Shown: piece by piece, positions 60,801-64,000 of the stretch
How positions within the stretch are numbered: the stretch's first letter is position 1
Layout of the letters: each line of letters begins with the position of its first letter
Assembly: GCA_013399875.1 (NCBI GenBank)
Contig: VXAZ01003272.1
Coordinates: 405,341 to 469,340 of the forward strand
Reading direction: 5' to 3'
DNA from: Gymnorhina tibicen
Taxonomy: Eukaryota; Chordata; Aves; Passeriformes; Artamidae
Length of the DNA: 64,000 nucleotides
Made by a program: the position numbers and the translations under genes
The notes under the pieces: model-generated
The model's input: the letters and a program-made list of their open reading frames with translations, nothing else
Database searches by the model: none
What the model was told of the DNA's origin: nothing

Positions 60801-63800
60801 TTCTTTGAAATTTCCTGACAGTACATGACAGCAGGAAGCAAAATGATAGGTGGCTTCCAAGACAGTGAACTAAAAGCAAGAGAGCCTAAGTCACACCTAC
60901 CTAATCCCTTAAGGAGAGAGCAGGAGGTTTAAAAAAAAGAAAATAGAATGAGCTTTTAAACATTATGAATGAGACAAACATTGCCTTATCCAGGTCCTGC
61001 CTCAACTGAGAGGAAAAGGCCCTTCTTTAAACAACTGAGGTAAGATACAGGTTAGCAATACACATCTGTTGGGCTAGCCCACAGCAGCTGGCATCTCCAG
61101 GGTAAAACTGGAACTCTATTCTTCATCAGACAAAATCCTGGTTACTGCCAATGTTTCTAATATGTACTGTTCATCAGTAGGTCTTAGAACATGGTAGGAA
61201 TGAAGACAAGTTTAGTTCTAAAATAACTGTAATACATGAAAACCAGACATTTAACCCAACCTCGGCTCAGGACCCCACCATTAAGCTGACATGACAGAGC
61301 TACAGCTCCCACCACACCTCTGCACCCCAGTGGTGGCACAGTCCTGCCCACAGAGCACGGCCATTCACACTCCCCTAGCATGGACAGCATTCAGAGCCAG
61401 AATTCTGAGGAAACAGGTTTATGTACTTGAAAATTAATTTTAAACAAGTCAGGATTGTATCTTAGTGTAAATGCCTGTTTTTAAAAACTTGAAGTGTAGC
61501 CTACTCTGTCAGGCAAATCAAAAGACAAAGCGACATCACCCATGAATAAAACCCTCAAAAGCTACATTAGGAGCCCCATTTCCCTTGTGTCAGGCAATGA
61601 AGTAGCTCCTGAGAAAGCCCCTGAACCCAGGCAAGGCTTCACCAGTGCAAGACATTTTTAGTAGTCATTTTGTCCTGCCAATGATACTTAAGCTCTTATA
61701 AAAGCGAGAAAGAGGAGGCAGTTGTAACGTCACTGACAGATCTGCAAGTATGGACAGTGCATAACTTACTCCTTCTCTGCAACAAACCTCACAGGAGAGT
61801 CCCAGAACCATTCTATCAACAGAAATGGCTCTGATCCTTGGGAAAGATCTTCAGTTGCCATCACAAATTACATGTTAGAGGCTGGAAACTCCCCCGCATC
61901 CATAGGAAATCTGGAATTATTATCTATTAATAATAATTACTGATTTCTATTGTCCTCCTGATTTCCTGAATTTAGGCCTACACAGTTCTTATTTTCAGCC
62001 TGACAAGTATTTCAGTGCCCACTTCACGGGCACTTCAGCTGCTCTCCCAGTCTTTGCCTTTACTTTAGAAAATAGGCCTGAAGTTCACCAAAGTAGGAGA
62101 GAGCTGACCTAAACTGAACTATTCCAATGTCACTCTCCTTCCTACTATGGTAATTCCAACCCCTCTAGTTCAGGAATACAGGGCAGCTACAGAGGGTTGT
62201 AAAAAAACTTACAAACATATGCAGTCTATACCTGAGCTACCCTGAGGCCAAGGGGTCCAGCTATTGTTTGCCCAGAATATTCCACAAGAGGTACAAATAC
62301 ATTATAATTAATGATGGACACTGGCTATGGAGTTCTTCATGGAAGACAAGGTTGGAGTGCTGGACAAGGCAGTCCACAGATGTTGATTCTGGAGCTGTCC
62401 CATCCATAGCAAGTTGAGAGCAAAGACACAACCTGAGCCCCAGGCTGGGAGGAGCACAAGGAGCCAGGACAGGCACAGGAGTCAGCAGGACAGGCAAGAC
62501 AGAGCTCATGTGCAGCCAGAAAGGAATTGCTGATACCTTTTGCTTCTGTAGAATGTCTTGGGGTGACAAATGAACAAGTTATTCCTTTAGAAAAAGTGAC
62601 TGCCATCATTTCAAGGGCAAAAATCAACCAAAGCTGTTAAGATGGCAAGTGTTTTACTGGGTTCTTCATTGGCCTTAGCCTGGATATGCATTAGACTCAG
62701 GTATTTAGCTCATGCAGCCACTGAATCCTGGAAGATCTACTCTAAGCGAATGAACTAGAACTAATGCAGAAGCCACTGCCCCTGATTTTAACTTTGGGCA
62801 TACTAAGAGAAACACGGTCTCTTGTGTGCCCATCTCCTACCACAAACCGCACTCCAGAACTGAGACCCCCATGAAAAAGCAAAACCTCAGCCTGCTTCAG
62901 AACCATCCATGTTCAATGCTGTACTTGCTCCAACCAACACATCTGAAATCAGATGGGAATGCCATGAGGCACATGTGGAACAGGAGAGCACTTCCACAAG
63001 CAGCCCTTCCTAGGTGCTTCCTCCAATCCCTATTGTATTCCCCAAATCCTTTGTTCTAATGCCTTTCCTACACAACTTTAAGCAGTAGTACCCAAGGGGG
63101 ACAGCAATGCTCTTACAGAGCTACAGTGCTCAAAAGGGCTTCCAAAACCCTGAGACGTTATTTTACAAGAACTCGGCACATGACGAAGGGCAACGCAATC
63201 TAGTCTGCACACTGACAGCAGTCACTCCACTGTGGTCACCAGAGAAACCAGGGATTGTCTTTTCCTGTGTGCCCACCCATAATCCGGTCTAACCAAGAAG
63301 TTCCATGAACAAATAACAGCATGAAGCCACAATACAGGGGCTTCTCTAGATTCCAGAGAATCTTGTGTGTAAAACACCCGCACAAAAATTGCAATTCTTA
63401 TCTAAAGTGCAAAAAAAATCAATTCAACAAGTGAATATCTAAGTGGATCAATTGAAGCGGTTATCAGACAAAAAAAATCCGGCTTTGCAACAGTGACTGG
63501 TCACTTCTCACTGCCAGACAAATCAAAATCCACCCTGCAGAAAAACCAGCCTCAGAACAGAATGTGAGATTTGTTTCATTTCCGAAGCTTCCTGCACCAT
63601 TAGATTCTTCCCTAAAGAAGAGACTTCATTGTTACGGCAATTAGTATTCCTCCACCCCGGCAAAGGGAGGAAAAAAAAGCTCTGAAAGGGTAATCGAGCC
63701 ATTTCGCAGCTTTGCCTCCTTACTCCACCCAGTCTCTTCCCTGCTCAATGGCTGCTCACAGCATCCACAAACATGGGAACAGCAACAGAAACACACAAAA

Positions 63801-64000
63801 ACGAGATGCCCAAGAACAAGCCGGATATTTGCAATGCATCTTACAGTTTAAAAATATTTTCTTTGTTTAGTTCCCCAACGTAATTTTCCTATTTAACAAA
63901 ATTACTCTAAGGGCAAATAACATTCTGACAGCAGACCCTCCCTCTCCCGAAAATCAGCCAAATGCTGCACAATCATTTACAAAATGATCATCACTGAACG

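Larger units (their letters stand above)
51105..64000 (-). other. PAFAH1B1: PAFAH1B1 intron 1 (5' end outside window)
   Basis: About 12.9 kb of mostly AT-rich sequence without a recognisable exon; the first intron of LIS1 is also long in mammals. It contains a GC-rich islet (52545-52740), a second GC-rich patch (about 54640-54860), an A/C-rich low-complexity run (53280-53360) and many short chance ORFs. The non-coding exon 1 and CpG-island promoter are expected beyond the right edge. Confidence 0.8.

Overview
The window is vertebrate and almost certainly avian nuclear DNA. Three things point to this: multi-exon genes with GT-AG introns, CpG-rich islets, and a truncated antisense CR1 LINE tail of the kind common in birds (about 49797-49935). 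There are no bacterial operons, CRISPR arrays, tRNAs or rRNAs. It holds two convergent genes that are also neighbours on human 17p13.3: CLUH on the + strand and PAFAH1B1 (LIS1) on the - strand.

Left part (1-10952): the 5' side of CLUH. A CpG island touches the left edge (1-235) and a second CpG-rich islet with a good splice donor lies at 7620-8110; either could hold a CLUH first exon. A 345-codon open frame (from 6272, best ATG 6290) is the longest in the window and could splice in frame, from a donor after 7175, to the first recognisable CLUH coding exon. It is unproven but worth testing.

Middle (10953-35700): CLUH, 25 coding exons reconstructed by splice sites, phase and protein conservation, giving about 1,299 residues from the ATG at 10976 (human protein about 1,309). 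One intron uses a GC donor. The main anomaly is a 2,016-base direct duplication (17879-19893 and 19895-21909) joined at a single N at 19894. It repeats most of the largest CLUH exon and the whole next exon, with only four single-base differences noticed. It looks like an assembly artefact made of two alleles, not biology. Without the extra copy the reading frame is perfect.

A short intergenic stretch (about 35700-37235) separates the CLUH 3' end from the PAFAH1B1 3' end.

Right part (37235-64000): PAFAH1B1 on the - strand. It has a long 3' UTR with several poly(A) signals, ten coding exons encoding a complete 410-residue LIS1 protein (LisH, coiled coil, seven WD40 repeats), the 5' UTR part of exon 2 with two small upstream ORFs, and about 12.9 kb of intron 1. 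The non-coding first exon and promoter lie beyond the right edge. Two strong matches to the CTCF consensus occur in its introns.

The gene products act separately: CLUH is a cytosolic RNA-binding protein for nuclear-encoded mitochondrial mRNAs, and LIS1 is a dynein regulator. I found no previously undescribed biological system. The most useful observations are the false duplication, the candidate upstream CLUH exon, and the GC donor with a competing in-frame GT donor.
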